Positions 7,105-14,859 of a DNA stretch of 21,604 bases are shown one piece after another. The number at the start of each line of letters is the position of its first letter. Position 1 is the first letter of the stretch. The translations under genes were made by a program, and so were the position numbers. The notes under the pieces were generated by a model, which had not been told where the DNA came from, did no database searches, and saw nothing but the letters and a program-made list of their open reading frames with translations. This DNA comes from a virus, in IMG/VR virus record IMGVR_UViG_3300030116_002437, positions 1,014 through 22,617 of that record, one strand, 5' to 3'.

Positions 7105-10100
7105 ATGCCAATAGTAACCACGAATTTTATTAAAGGACGAATGAATAAGTCCGTGGACGAGAGACTTCTCCCTCCTGGAGAATACGTCGATGCAATGAAC
7201 GTACGCCTTGGTTCTACGGAAACTACTGAAATTGGTGCGGTTGAAAATAGTAGAGGTAATACTCAGCTTACAACTTTAGAGTTTAACAATGTTGCTCTTT
7301 CTAATACAGCTGTATGTCTTGGTGCGTATGAAGATAGCGCTAATGAAACTTTATATTGGTTTGTTCACGATAATAACTATACAGGTAATAACACAAAGCT
7401 TGATTTAATTTTATCTTACAACACTAATGATGATACATTAAGATACCATGTAATTACATTTGGTGTTTTAAATTTTGACCCTAAGTATTTAGTTACGGGT
7501 GTAGAAAAAATAGAAGACTTATTATTTTTTACAGACAATTTTAATCCACCAAGAAAAATAAACATTACTCACTCTTACGACTTTCCTGTAGGGGGTGTAG
7601 ACCAAATAGTAGAAGAAGATATTAGTGTTATTGTAAAACCACCAGGGTATGAATTTATCCCAGGCACTACACCAACAGCAGATATTCCTTTACCTGCGCC
7701 TACAACTACAGGTTTATCCTTAACTAATAGTTCAGAAAATTATATAGAAGACAGGTTCTTGTGTTTTGCTTATAGATACCGATATTCTAACAATGAATAC
7801 AGTGCTATATCTTTATTTTCATTACCTGCTTTTTCTACAGGACCTTTTAAGTTTAGTGTAAAAAATTACAACAACGAAGGAATGAGTAACAGATTTAATG
7901 CTGTTAATGTTTCTTTTAGTACTGGTAGCGAAAGAGTTAAAGAAGTTGATTTACTTTTTAAAGACACTAATAGTAACAATATATATGTAATTGAAAGATT
8001 TAACAAATTAGAAAATGGGTGGGCAGACGATGCTGTTCAAACTTTTCAATTTAACAATAGTAAAATATACTCTGTATTAGGAACAGATGAGTTAGGCAGA
8101 TTATATGATAACGTTCCCAAAAAAGCACAAGCTCTAACTATAATGGGTAATCGTTTGATATATGGCAACTATGTTGATGGTTATAATATTACAAATGAAA
8201 ATGACCAAGAGATAGCTATAAATTATGACACTGAGTTAGTTTCAAAAAATGTAGATTTTATAGAAATTGATGACCCTACAATTGTTAATGGTGTAAATTA
8301 TACAATAGACCCAAGCAATACGGTGACAGCTACAAATGCTAAAATTAATTTTGATTTAAGTTCTGTATCTAATTTACTAAAACAAGGTTCTACTCTTAAT
8401 TTTAGTATAACTATAGAGCACGCTTCAATAGGAGGTACAACTACTACAGATTGTTTTACAGAGAATAACTTATTTACTAATGGTGTTATAACATTTGAAT
8501 TCTCAGTAGCTCTTACTCAAAATTATTCAAGTGTATATGATTTGGCTATTGGCCCTGACTTTAGGGATGCAATAGGAACACAAATAAATGTAAACTTTCA
8601 GCCTATGGCTGATGCTTCTCAAGGTGGTTCGCTAACCGACAGGTTTAATAATGACTTGGTAAAACCATCTCAAGTATGTACATTTAGTAAAGAAATAAGT
8701 GGGGTAACAAGCTCAACCGCTCAACAAGGATGGCCTATTACAGCCTCTCCAGGTAGTAATACGATTGGACTACAAGTTATTGCAATGAAATTTATTAGCG
8801 CTGCAAGCTCAGGTCCACCAGCTGTGCCTCAAACAGACTTGTATGAGTATTTTAGGATTTCAACTGGTAGTGTGGTTTTATCAACCGCATCAAACACTGG
8901 TTCATTACATAGCAATAGAGACTTTGCTACAGGAATAGTTTATTTAGATGAGTACGGGAGAGCCTCTACAGTTTTAACTTCAAACTTTAATACTATCAGT
9001 GTGCCTGCCGCAAACAGTATTAATTTAAACAGTATAAAAGCTACGGTAGAAAGTTATGCTCCATCATGGGCGCAGAGATATAAGTTTGTAGTAAAGCCAA
9101 GTAAAGGTAATTATGAAACTATATTTTCTAATTTTTATTATACAGTACAAACTTCACAAGTTACATATTTTAAGTTAGAAGGAGATAACCAAAATAAAGT
9201 TAAGACAGGAGACACATTAATTGTAAAAACAGATGTCGATGGCCCTATTAGTCAAGTAGTAAAAGCAAAAGTATTAAATGTAGAAGCTCAGGCGAGAGAT
9301 TTTTTAAATGATGACCAAGGTATGGGTCAAGGCACAAATCAATTACCTGGCTTGTATATGGAAATCAAGCCATCTGGTTTTACAACAGTTATACCAGATG
9401 ATGCAGTAATAGATGCTGGAGACAGAAAGGTAACTGGTACGGGAGATGACGGAACTTGTAAACATGGAATAAGATATCCACTATTTACAACTGACCAAAA
9501 TGGTGTGAATACCAACTATGATATTCCAGCTGGCTCTTCTATTGACATTAAGATTAGAATTAAGAGGTCCGCAAGAGGAAGTGCTTGTGAAGGGTTTGAA
9601 TGGAAATGGGAACAAACTTTATTTTCTACCAGTACTTACCCCGACTTCAGAAGATGGTGGATAGGTGACCAAATAAACCCAGCAAATGCTTCTCCAGGTA
9701 AAATACAAGCTGATGGCAATATTGAAGTAGTAAACAAAACAGCAGTGGGTCTTTTCTCACAAGGGGTACCTGGGGTGACTTGTACTGATAATAGCGGAGC
9801 GAGTATGGGTGATGATTCTGTTTTCTTTCAATTTGTTCAAGATACTGTGAATGATGTCAACTCACCTTTAGGTTTGGTTGTTAAAACAAAGAAGCAAGGA
9901 TGCGCTGGATTCCAACCTTTCTCAAGAAGAAGAAATGTTTCAGTTAGTGTGGAAATAGTTGTAACAAGAGCAAACACTATGATTGTTTTTGAAACAGAAC
10001 CACAGGATGCAAATCCAGACATATTCTACGATGCGTCCGAGTCTTATCCTATAATACGAGACAACACTGGTAATTACCTACATCAGGCAGGTAGTGCGGA

Positions 10101-11922
10101 TGGAGACCAAAATCAAACAACAACACAGCCAGCCATTGTTACTTTACCTTTTATTGACTGTTATACTTTTGCCAATGGTGTAGAAAGTTTTAAAATAAAA
10201 GATGATTTAGCAGGAAGAGCTTTAACAATGGGCCAGAGAACTTTAGCTGTATCAGAGCAAGACTTTAAAGAAGCTCACAGGTTTGCAGATTTAACTTATA
10301 GTGGTGTGTTTAGTAGTAATGCTGGTGTAAATAATTTAAATGAGTTTAATTTAAGCTTAGCTAATTTTAAAGAATTAGAAACTTCATTTGGTCCAGTAAG
10401 AACTTTATATGCCAGAGAAACAGATATCCTTACATTGCAAGAAGATAAAATTAGTTATGTGCTTGCGTCAAAAAATTTAATAAGTGACTCTACGGGTGGT
10501 GGTGCAATTGTTTCTTCACCTACAATTTTAGGGACTCAGATAGCAAGAACAGAAGAATATGGTATAAGCTTTAACCCTGAAAGTTTTGCGGTATACGGAA
10601 ATAGTTACTATTTCACAGACGTAAAAAGAGTTGCTGTAATAAGACTTGTTGGAAATTCTACAAATGACCAGTTGGAAGTTATATCTGACCAAGGTATGCG
10701 TTCATGGTTTAGAGATGAATTTCAATTAGCTTTAGGTACACAAAAGTTAGGAGGGTATGACCCTTACATGGATGAATATGTATTATCTACTAACGACAAA
10801 GAAGTTCCACGCCCACCAGTTGTATATGAATGTGGTTCAGAATTTAACACTAACAATGCTTCTTCAGCTGTTACTTATACTGTAGATTTTGGAACTATTA
10901 TAGGCGACATCGTGGTTAACTATGGAGTAACATCAGGAACTGTAGTTGTTCAAATAAACTGGAACGGTACAATAGTTTCTTCAGGAGCTGTTACATCTGG
11001 AGGTAGCATAACTATTTCAAAAACAGCTAATACCCCAACTACAGCTGTTGTGACGGTAACACCTCAAAATAATCAAACAGCATCCTTTAGTGTTAATCCA
11101 ACTTGTGTTACACCTTTAAATATTACAGTATATAAATGTGTTATTAATTCAAATATAGATAGTGGAAGTTTAATTCATGTAGAATATGGATGGAGTGATT
11201 CTCAAACTATAAGCCCGATAGACACTGACCAAATTACTATGGGTTCAAATCCAGATGTGTTTAGTTATTTCCAAGGCCAAACAGGTGTTCGTTCTGTTGG
11301 AGTATATCCATACAATGGAGCAAGTTTAAACATGCGTGTAGACAAAAAAGCTTTAGATGATTACAATTGGAAATATCCAAATGATAACTTTAAGTTTTTA
11401 TCGACAAACACTTTATATGCAAACAATACAACAGATGTAGCTGCAATGTTAGCTGCGGCTACTCCTATACCTAATAGTTTAGTTTCAAATCCAACAGGCA
11501 CAAATATAAGAGAGGCAACGGTAGGACCAACCACAACACCTGCTTTTACCTTACCGACAAATAATCAATATTTATATTTGATATATGATTTTAGATTTAC
11601 ATCAGCTCAGAAATTATGTTACTCGGATACGTCTGCAGCTGAAGCATGCTGTGAATGTACGATTCCTTGTACGTCTTTTCAAGCAAGCACAAGACAAAAT
11701 ACTAAATCAATTGCATGTAATCAACCTCTTACACAAACGTTTTACTTTGCGGGAAGTGGTAGTATAGCTTTATATGATTTGGTTTACGAAGATGCTCAAT
11801 GCGCAGGTAATGCTCCTGGAGAAGGAATTAATAATTTACCAGCAGGTTATTACAAAATAACAGGAAATGAGTATATTAGAGTCAATAGTTTAGGAATGAT
11901 TATAGAAAAAGATAGTTGTTAA
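7105..11922 (+). CDS. Tail stabilization / hub protein with C-terminal adhesin-like modules
   Basis: This giant 1605-residue protein begins with NFIKGRMNKSVDERLLPPG and YVDAMNVRLGSTE, which I recognise as the start of the stabilization-type tail proteins of crAss-like and marine Bacteroidetes phages (compare the T7 gp12 / P22 gp10 role). Further family segments are FAYRYRYSNNEYSAISLFS (about 222-240), SNRDFATGIVYLDEYGRAS (about 603-621), FNPESFAVYGNSYYFTDVK (about 1155-1175) and YDPYMDEYVLS (about 1218-1228). The family architecture seems to break off there. Residues 1243-1334 are a Cys-bounded Ig-like domain (NWNGTIVSSGAV), 1335-1510 a further strand-rich domain, 1515-1522 a CxECxxPC cluster and 1538-1605 a Cys-ended beta module, ending DSC. 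The next gene starts one base after the stop and continues the same module type. The protein likely closes the tail tube and displays receptor-facing domains. Confidence 0.78.
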   Translation: MPIVTTNFIKGRMNKSVDERLLPPGEYVDAMNVRLGSTETTEIGAVENSRGNTQLTTLEFNNVALSNTAVCLGAYEDSANETLYWFVHDNNYTGNNTKLDLILSYNTNDDTLRYHVITFGVLNFDPKYLVTGVEKIEDLLFFTDNFNPPRKINITHSYDFPVGGVDQIVEEDISVIVKPPGYEFIPGTTPTADIPLPAPTTTGLSLTNSSENYIEDRFLCFAYRYRYSNNEYSAISLFSLPAFSTGPFKFSVKNYNNEGMSNRFNAVNVSFSTGSERVKEVDLLFKDTNSNNIYVIERFNKLENGWADDAVQTFQFNNSKIYSVLGTDELGRLYDNVPKKAQALTIMGNRLIYGNYVDGYNITNENDQEIAINYDTELVSKNVDFIEIDDPTIVNGVNYTIDPSNTVTATNAKINFDLSSVSNLLKQGSTLNFSITIEHASIGGTTTTDCFTENNLFTNGVITFEFSVALTQNYSSVYDLAIGPDFRDAIGTQINVNFQPMADASQGGSLTDRFNNDLVKPSQVCTFSKEISGVTSSTAQQGWPITASPGSNTIGLQVIAMKFISAASSGPPAVPQTDLYEYFRISTGSVVLSTASNTGSLHSNRDFATGIVYLDEYGRASTVLTSNFNTISVPAANSINLNSIKATVESYAPSWAQRYKFVVKPSKGNYETIFSNFYYTVQTSQVTYFKLEGDNQNKVKTGDTLIVKTDVDGPISQVVKAKVLNVEAQARDFLNDDQGMGQGTNQLPGLYMEIKPSGFTTVIPDDAVIDAGDRKVTGTGDDGTCKHGIRYPLFTTDQNGVNTNYDIPAGSSIDIKIRIKRSARGSACEGFEWKWEQTLFSTSTYPDFRRWWIGDQINPANASPGKIQADGNIEVVNKTAVGLFSQGVPGVTCTDNSGASMGDDSVFFQFVQDTVNDVNSPLGLVVKTKKQGCAGFQPFSRRRNVSVSVEIVVTRANTMIVFETEPQDANPDIFYDASESYPIIRDNTGNYLHQAGSADGDQNQTTTQPAIVTLPFIDCYTFANGVESFKIKDDLAGRALTMGQRTLAVSEQDFKEAHRFADLTYSGVFSSNAGVNNLNEFNLSLANFKELETSFGPVRTLYARETDILTLQEDKISYVLASKNLISDSTGGGAIVSSPTILGTQIARTEEYGISFNPESFAVYGNSYYFTDVKRVAVIRLVGNSTNDQLEVISDQGMRSWFRDEFQLALGTQKLGGYDPYMDEYVLSTNDKEVPRPPVVYECGSEFNTNNASSAVTYTVDFGTIIGDIVVNYGVTSGTVVVQINWNGTIVSSGAVTSGGSITISKTANTPTTAVVTVTPQNNQTASFSVNPTCVTPLNITVYKCVINSNIDSGSLIHVEYGWSDSQTISPIDTDQITMGSNPDVFSYFQGQTGVRSVGVYPYNGASLNMRVDKKALDDYNWKYPNDNFKFLSTNTLYANNTTDVAAMLAAATPIPNSLVSNPTGTNIREATVGPTTTPAFTLPTNNQYLYLIYDFRFTSAQKLCYSDTSAAEACCECTIPCTSFQASTRQNTKSIACNQPLTQTFYFAGSGSIALYDLVYEDAQCAGNAPGEGINNLPAGYYKITGNEYIRVNSLGMIIEKDSC
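11647..11670 (+). other. CxECxxPC cysteine cluster (copy 1)
   Basis: This encodes CCECTIPC (residues 1515-1522 of the 1605-residue protein). The same pattern, CEECAEPC, recurs in the next gene at 12089-12112, and both are followed by an alanine-serine pair after a short gap. It is a candidate disulfide or metal cluster in a virion surface domain; the role is inferred. Confidence 0.5.
11716..11919 (+). repeat. Cys-ended beta module 1 (C-terminus of stabilization protein)
   Basis: Residues 1538-1605 run from a Cys to the terminal Cys with the pattern FYFAGSG, then LVYED, LPAGYYKI and YIRVNSLGMI. The same order of features appears four times in the neighbouring 519-residue protein. Sequence identity between copies is low, so this is a protein-level repeat, not a DNA repeat. 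Confidence 0.55.
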
Positions 11923-11923
11923 T

Positions 11924-12091
11924 ATGGCAGTAACGTACGGAACATTTTATTTTGATGGGTTGAATTTTTCAAACGCAACCACTATATACGATGATGCAGC
12001 TCTTACACAAGTAGCTGCTGACGGTTGGTATGCACAAAATGGAATAGTTAGGCAACAAATAAACGGTGTGCTTTTAAATGCACAATCTTGT
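11924..12091 (+). repeat. Cys-ended beta module 2
   Basis: Residues 1-56 of the 519-residue protein follow the module pattern: FYFDG, then TTIYDD, AADGWYAQNG and a final Cys. It directly continues the module that ends the preceding gene. Confidence 0.5.
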
Positions 12092-13483
12092 GAAGAATGT
12101 GCTGAACCATGTGGACAAGGATTATCAGCATCTTCGAGTGACCCTGGTTATTTTAATTCAATTATAGATACAGGTAGTTTAAACACTGGAGCTGTTGTTA
12201 TATATATTTATGCAACTACAAGTATACCTGATGGTATTGTGGCTACTTGGAATAATACTCCTGTTAACAGATTAACTTCTAAATATAATCACAACGGTGT
12301 TACATTAGAAGATTGTAATGATAGTGCTGTGGATTATGCGGGTGTCAATCAGCAACCTCCACAAGCAAATACACCATCATACGTAGGTAATGAAAACAAT
12401 TTACTTTGTGGAACCTATAATAATATAGCTGAATATAATTTAGTAAATGGTAATTATGTGGCCACTGGGGGGACAAGAACGATAACTGTTAATACAAATC
12501 AAGTTGGGTTTGCAGATGATAGCTCTACTCCTACAAATTCTCCTGTATTTACAATGGTGGTTCCAAAAACAATTGCTACTGTTTCTGCAGTACAAGTAGA
12601 GATTTTTGCTCCAATGACAGGGACAGCTTTTAGATGGGAAATACTGTGTCCTGTTGAACTTCCTGCTTTTAGTGGTTCATCTTTACAAACTGTCACTAAC
12701 TGTACCTCTAATACTACTCAATACTTCTTTGCGCGTAATGCTACTGGCACTACAGCTCCTTTTACAAAAGATAGTAACTCAATACCTGAGGTAGGAAACT
12801 GGGTGTTTACAGATGCAAATGGAGCTAACTATGTAAATGATACGTCAGCATTAAGATACATAATAGTTAACAGTACAACAGCATTAGGGATAAGAAATGG
12901 TGTTGTAGTATCGTCAACAGCGTGTACTAATACAGGCGGATATACAGCGTTTAACGCATCAGTACTTCAATCATCTATTAGTCCTATTTGTGATGGTGGC
13001 TCAGCTCCAGCTACAGGACAAACTTATTATCACGATGGCTCAGGAACTTATCCAGTAAATGGAGATATAGTATATTCAGATTCAGCTGGTAATAATCCTT
13101 TAACTGCAGGCATATATTACTTGAGCTCAGCGGGAGGAGTAAATACTTACATGACTATTGGTATAGGGGGAGCTGCAACTATAAGCACTTGTACTCCACC
13201 AACAACAATATTTTACATGAGTGCATTAGGTAATACTTGTAATGTATTTTGTAATAACAATTACAATATTAGTGTTCCAAGAGGTACAACAAATAATGCC
13301 TCTTATGCAAACGTACAAATAGGTGATACAATATCAGGTAGCACTTTAACAAGTGGGTGGTATGCTTACGCAGCATCAAGCACTAATACAGCAACAGGTA
13401 CGTTCCGTATAATGCAAGTAGGAACGCAAAATAATATTACATCACTTGCAGAGTGTAGTGGTTCATCATGTATATTAATATAA
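11924..13483 (+). CDS. Cysteine-rich modular adhesin-like tail protein
   Basis: This 519-residue protein is made of strand-forming, Thr/Asn/Gly/Ser-rich segments with regularly placed cysteines. I count four copies of one module: residues about 1-56, 260-334, 356-423 and 423-511. Each starts near an aromatic strand (FYFDG, QYFFA, TYYHDG, IFYMS), has a mid-module Gly-aromatic turn (DGWY, GNWVF, AGIYY, SGWYAY) and ends in Cys. Residues 56-63 carry CEECAEPC, matching CCECTIPC in the preceding protein. Residues about 70-250 are a different strand-rich domain (IIDTGSLNTGAVVIYIYA). No signal peptide is present, as expected for a virion protein. It lies one base after the stabilization gene and four bases before the next, so all three are probably cotranslated. 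A surface-exposed, receptor- or glycan-binding role is likely but inferred; no enzymatic motif is visible. Confidence 0.65.
   Translation: MAVTYGTFYFDGLNFSNATTIYDDAALTQVAADGWYAQNGIVRQQINGVLLNAQSCEECAEPCGQGLSASSSDPGYFNSIIDTGSLNTGAVVIYIYATTSIPDGIVATWNNTPVNRLTSKYNHNGVTLEDCNDSAVDYAGVNQQPPQANTPSYVGNENNLLCGTYNNIAEYNLVNGNYVATGGTRTITVNTNQVGFADDSSTPTNSPVFTMVVPKTIATVSAVQVEIFAPMTGTAFRWEILCPVELPAFSGSSLQTVTNCTSNTTQYFFARNATGTTAPFTKDSNSIPEVGNWVFTDANGANYVNDTSALRYIIVNSTTALGIRNGVVVSSTACTNTGGYTAFNASVLQSSISPICDGGSAPATGQTYYHDGSGTYPVNGDIVYSDSAGNNPLTAGIYYLSSAGGVNTYMTIGIGGAATISTCTPPTTIFYMSALGNTCNVFCNNNYNISVPRGTTNNASYANVQIGDTISGSTLTSGWYAYAASSTNTATGTFRIMQVGTQNNITSLAECSGSSCILI
12089..12112 (+). other. CxECxxPC cysteine cluster (copy 2)
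   Basis: This encodes CEECAEPC (residues 56-63), followed shortly by LSAS. It has the same spacing as the cluster at 11647-11670 in the preceding gene. There the cluster lies before the beta module; here it follows one. Confidence 0.5.
12701..12925 (+). repeat. Cys-ended beta module 3
   Basis: Residues 260-334 of the 519-residue protein run Cys to Cys with TQYFFARN, GNWVFTDANG, YIIVNS and GVVVSSTAC. Same feature order as the other copies, with low identity. Confidence 0.5.
12989..13192 (+). repeat. Cys-ended beta module 4
   Basis: Residues 356-423 run Cys to Cys with GQTYYHDGSG, GDIVYSDSAG, LTAGIYYLS and a final TISTC. This is the copy closest to the module at the end of the stabilization protein (FYFAGSG, LVYED, LPAGYY). 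Confidence 0.55.
13190..13456 (+). repeat. Cys-ended beta module 5 (longer, with extra Cys)
   Basis: Residues 423-511 run from the shared Cys of the previous module to Cys 511, with IFYMSALG, LTSGWYAYA and FRIMQVG. It is longer than the other copies because of an inserted segment with two more cysteines (NTCNVFCNNN). Confidence 0.45.
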
Positions 13484-13487
13484 AAAT

Positions 13488-14291
13488 ATGGCTTTAAATT
13501 CTTCGAACATATATACTTTAACATACCATCCTGACAATCAGGGGTGGCCTTCATTCTATTCATTTTTCCCTGAATATATTATTGGAATGAACGCATACCT
13601 GTATACGTTTAAAGGAGGTAATCTTTATCGCCATAATACTAATGATAATAGAAACGAATACTATGGAGTTCCTGGCACTGACCCAGCAAACGCTTCAACT
13701 ATAACGAGTGTTTTTAATCCAGAGCCAACTTTATCTATTAAATTATTTAAAACACTTTCGTTTGAAAGTAACGAGGTGTGGGACTGTACAACTTTAACCA
13801 CAGATTTAAGTCAAGGCGATGTAGATTCAATACACTTCGAGCAAAAAGAAGGCGAATGGTTTGCTTACGTAAGACATCTCGATGGTGTAACAGATTTTAC
13901 TTTACGTTATGCTAATGGTTTAGGTACTGTTCAGGGAGCACCTACAGGAGGTAATACTAATAGACTTGTAACTTTAGGTCAACCAATAGGTAATATTGTT
14001 AGCGTAGGAGCAGTGCTTTATACTTTAGTTAATGGGCAAGCTCCAGTAGTTGCAGGAACAATTATAGATATTGACAGGAATAACAATACTATTAATGTAA
14101 ACGAAACCATTCCTACACCACCTACTCCAGTGGGTCCAGTCAATGGTGATTTTCTTTTATTTACAAATAATACTGTTGCAGAATCTTATGGTATGAGAGG
14201 ATACTATATGGAGTTTAAACTATCTAACAACCTTAGTACGCCAGTTGAGATGTTTTCCGTAGGAAGTAATGTGATGAAAAGTTTTCCATAG
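13488..14291 (+). CDS. Stabilization-protein C-terminal-like protein (separate gene)
   Basis: This 267-residue protein contains WPSFYSFFPEYIIGMN, LYTFKGGNLYRHNTN, NEYYGVPG and KLFKTLSFESNEVWD in residues about 19-105. I recall this run as the usual C-terminal part of stabilization-type tail proteins, normally following the YDPYMDEYVL segment within the same polypeptide. Here that segment lies in the gene at 7105-11922 and the adhesin-like region separates the two. Residues about 115-145 (SIHFEQKEGEWFAYVRH) also fit that family. Residues about 165-225 look like an extra strand-rich insertion (IGNIVSVGAVLYTL to GDFLLFTN). The protein probably packs against the 1605-residue protein in the tail as a split subunit. 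It starts four bases after the previous stop and is the last gene before a new promoter box. The alternative is an independent paralogous tail protein. Confidence 0.62.
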   Translation: MALNSSNIYTLTYHPDNQGWPSFYSFFPEYIIGMNAYLYTFKGGNLYRHNTNDNRNEYYGVPGTDPANASTITSVFNPEPTLSIKLFKTLSFESNEVWDCTTLTTDLSQGDVDSIHFEQKEGEWFAYVRHLDGVTDFTLRYANGLGTVQGAPTGGNTNRLVTLGQPIGNIVSVGAVLYTLVNGQAPVVAGTIIDIDRNNNTINVNETIPTPPTPVGPVNGDFLLFTNNTVAESYGMRGYYMEFKLSNNLSTPVEMFSVGSNVMKSFP

Positions 14292-14299
14292 AAATTTAT

Positions 14300-14307
14300 T
14301 ATCTTTG
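14300..14307 (+). promoter_or_regulatory. Bacteroidetes-type -7 promoter box, TATCTTTG
   Basis: This TAnnTTTG match lies 8 bases after the previous stop and ends 18 bases before the ATG at 14326. The box overlaps a possible in-frame TTG start at 14305, which makes that start unlikely, since transcription would begin downstream of it. It would drive the cupin and ejection-protein genes. No clear -33 element is visible. Confidence 0.57.
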
Positions 14308-14325
14308 TCTGAAATAGTATACAGT

Positions 14326-14859
14326 ATGCAAGAATCTTTGGTAACACAAGAATACAAGCCTGAAGATATATTAAATGCTGTTCACTATAATAAAGGTATT
14401 TTGTGGGATAAAATAACTGAGTTTCGTGAACAGATATCTGTTTTAGATGACGCAGCTACACATGAACTTGGAAAACCTCAAGAGGATTTAATGAAAGAGA
14501 GATACCCTTTAAAGCATCATTTTGCTGGAGGGTTATATACAAGGGAAATATTTATGCCACAGGGACATGTGATTGTTTCGTTTATACATAAGCAAGACCA
14601 TCCATCATTTTTACTTGAAGGTAAGGTTTCGTTTTTAAATGATGCAGGGAAGATAGTAACATTAAGTGCACCGCACACTGTGCAAACTGTTGTTGGAACA
14701 CAAAGAGTATTTTATACTCATGAAGATACTAAATGGGTATGTGTGTATAACACAAAAGCAGAAACAGTAGAGGAGGCAGAAAAAGAAATATATGCGGTAA
14801 GCTATAAGGAGCTGCCAAATAAAGTAATAAATAAAGTTTTAAAATTATGTCAGGAGTAA
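14326..14859 (+). CDS. Cupin-fold phage protein
   Basis: This 177-residue protein has a cupin-like double-stranded beta-helix core at about 72-142: REIFMPQGHVIVSFIH, then PSFLLEGKVSFLNDAGKI, and PHTVQTVVGTQRVFYTHED. The EGKVSFL turn and the later GTQRV turn correspond to the two cupin motifs. The usual metal ligands are only partly kept: His88 and His92 are present, but the spacing is not the classic HxH, so metal binding and catalysis are doubtful. I recall similar proteins near the tail genes of marine phages, with unknown role. The N-terminal 70 residues are helical. I chose ATG 14326 over an in-frame TTG at 14305 because a promoter box occupies 14300-14307. The 3' end overlaps the next gene by 13 bases, so the two are likely translationally coupled. 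Confidence 0.7.
   Translation: MQESLVTQEYKPEDILNAVHYNKGILWDKITEFREQISVLDDAATHELGKPQEDLMKERYPLKHHFAGGLYTREIFMPQGHVIVSFIHKQDHPSFLLEGKVSFLNDAGKIVTLSAPHTVQTVVGTQRVFYTHEDTKWVCVYNTKAETVEEAEKEIYAVSYKELPNKVINKVLKLCQE

Noticed and set aside
11924-13483. Diversity-generating retroelement target in the adhesin-like gene
   Set aside because: Modular surface proteins are typical targets, but I see no near-identical DNA repeat pair and no reverse transcriptase gene in the window.
14305-14325. TTG start for the cupin gene at 14305
   Set aside because: It overlaps the TAnnTTTG box at 14300-14307, so it would lie at or before the transcript start; the ATG at 14326 is in frame and well placed.
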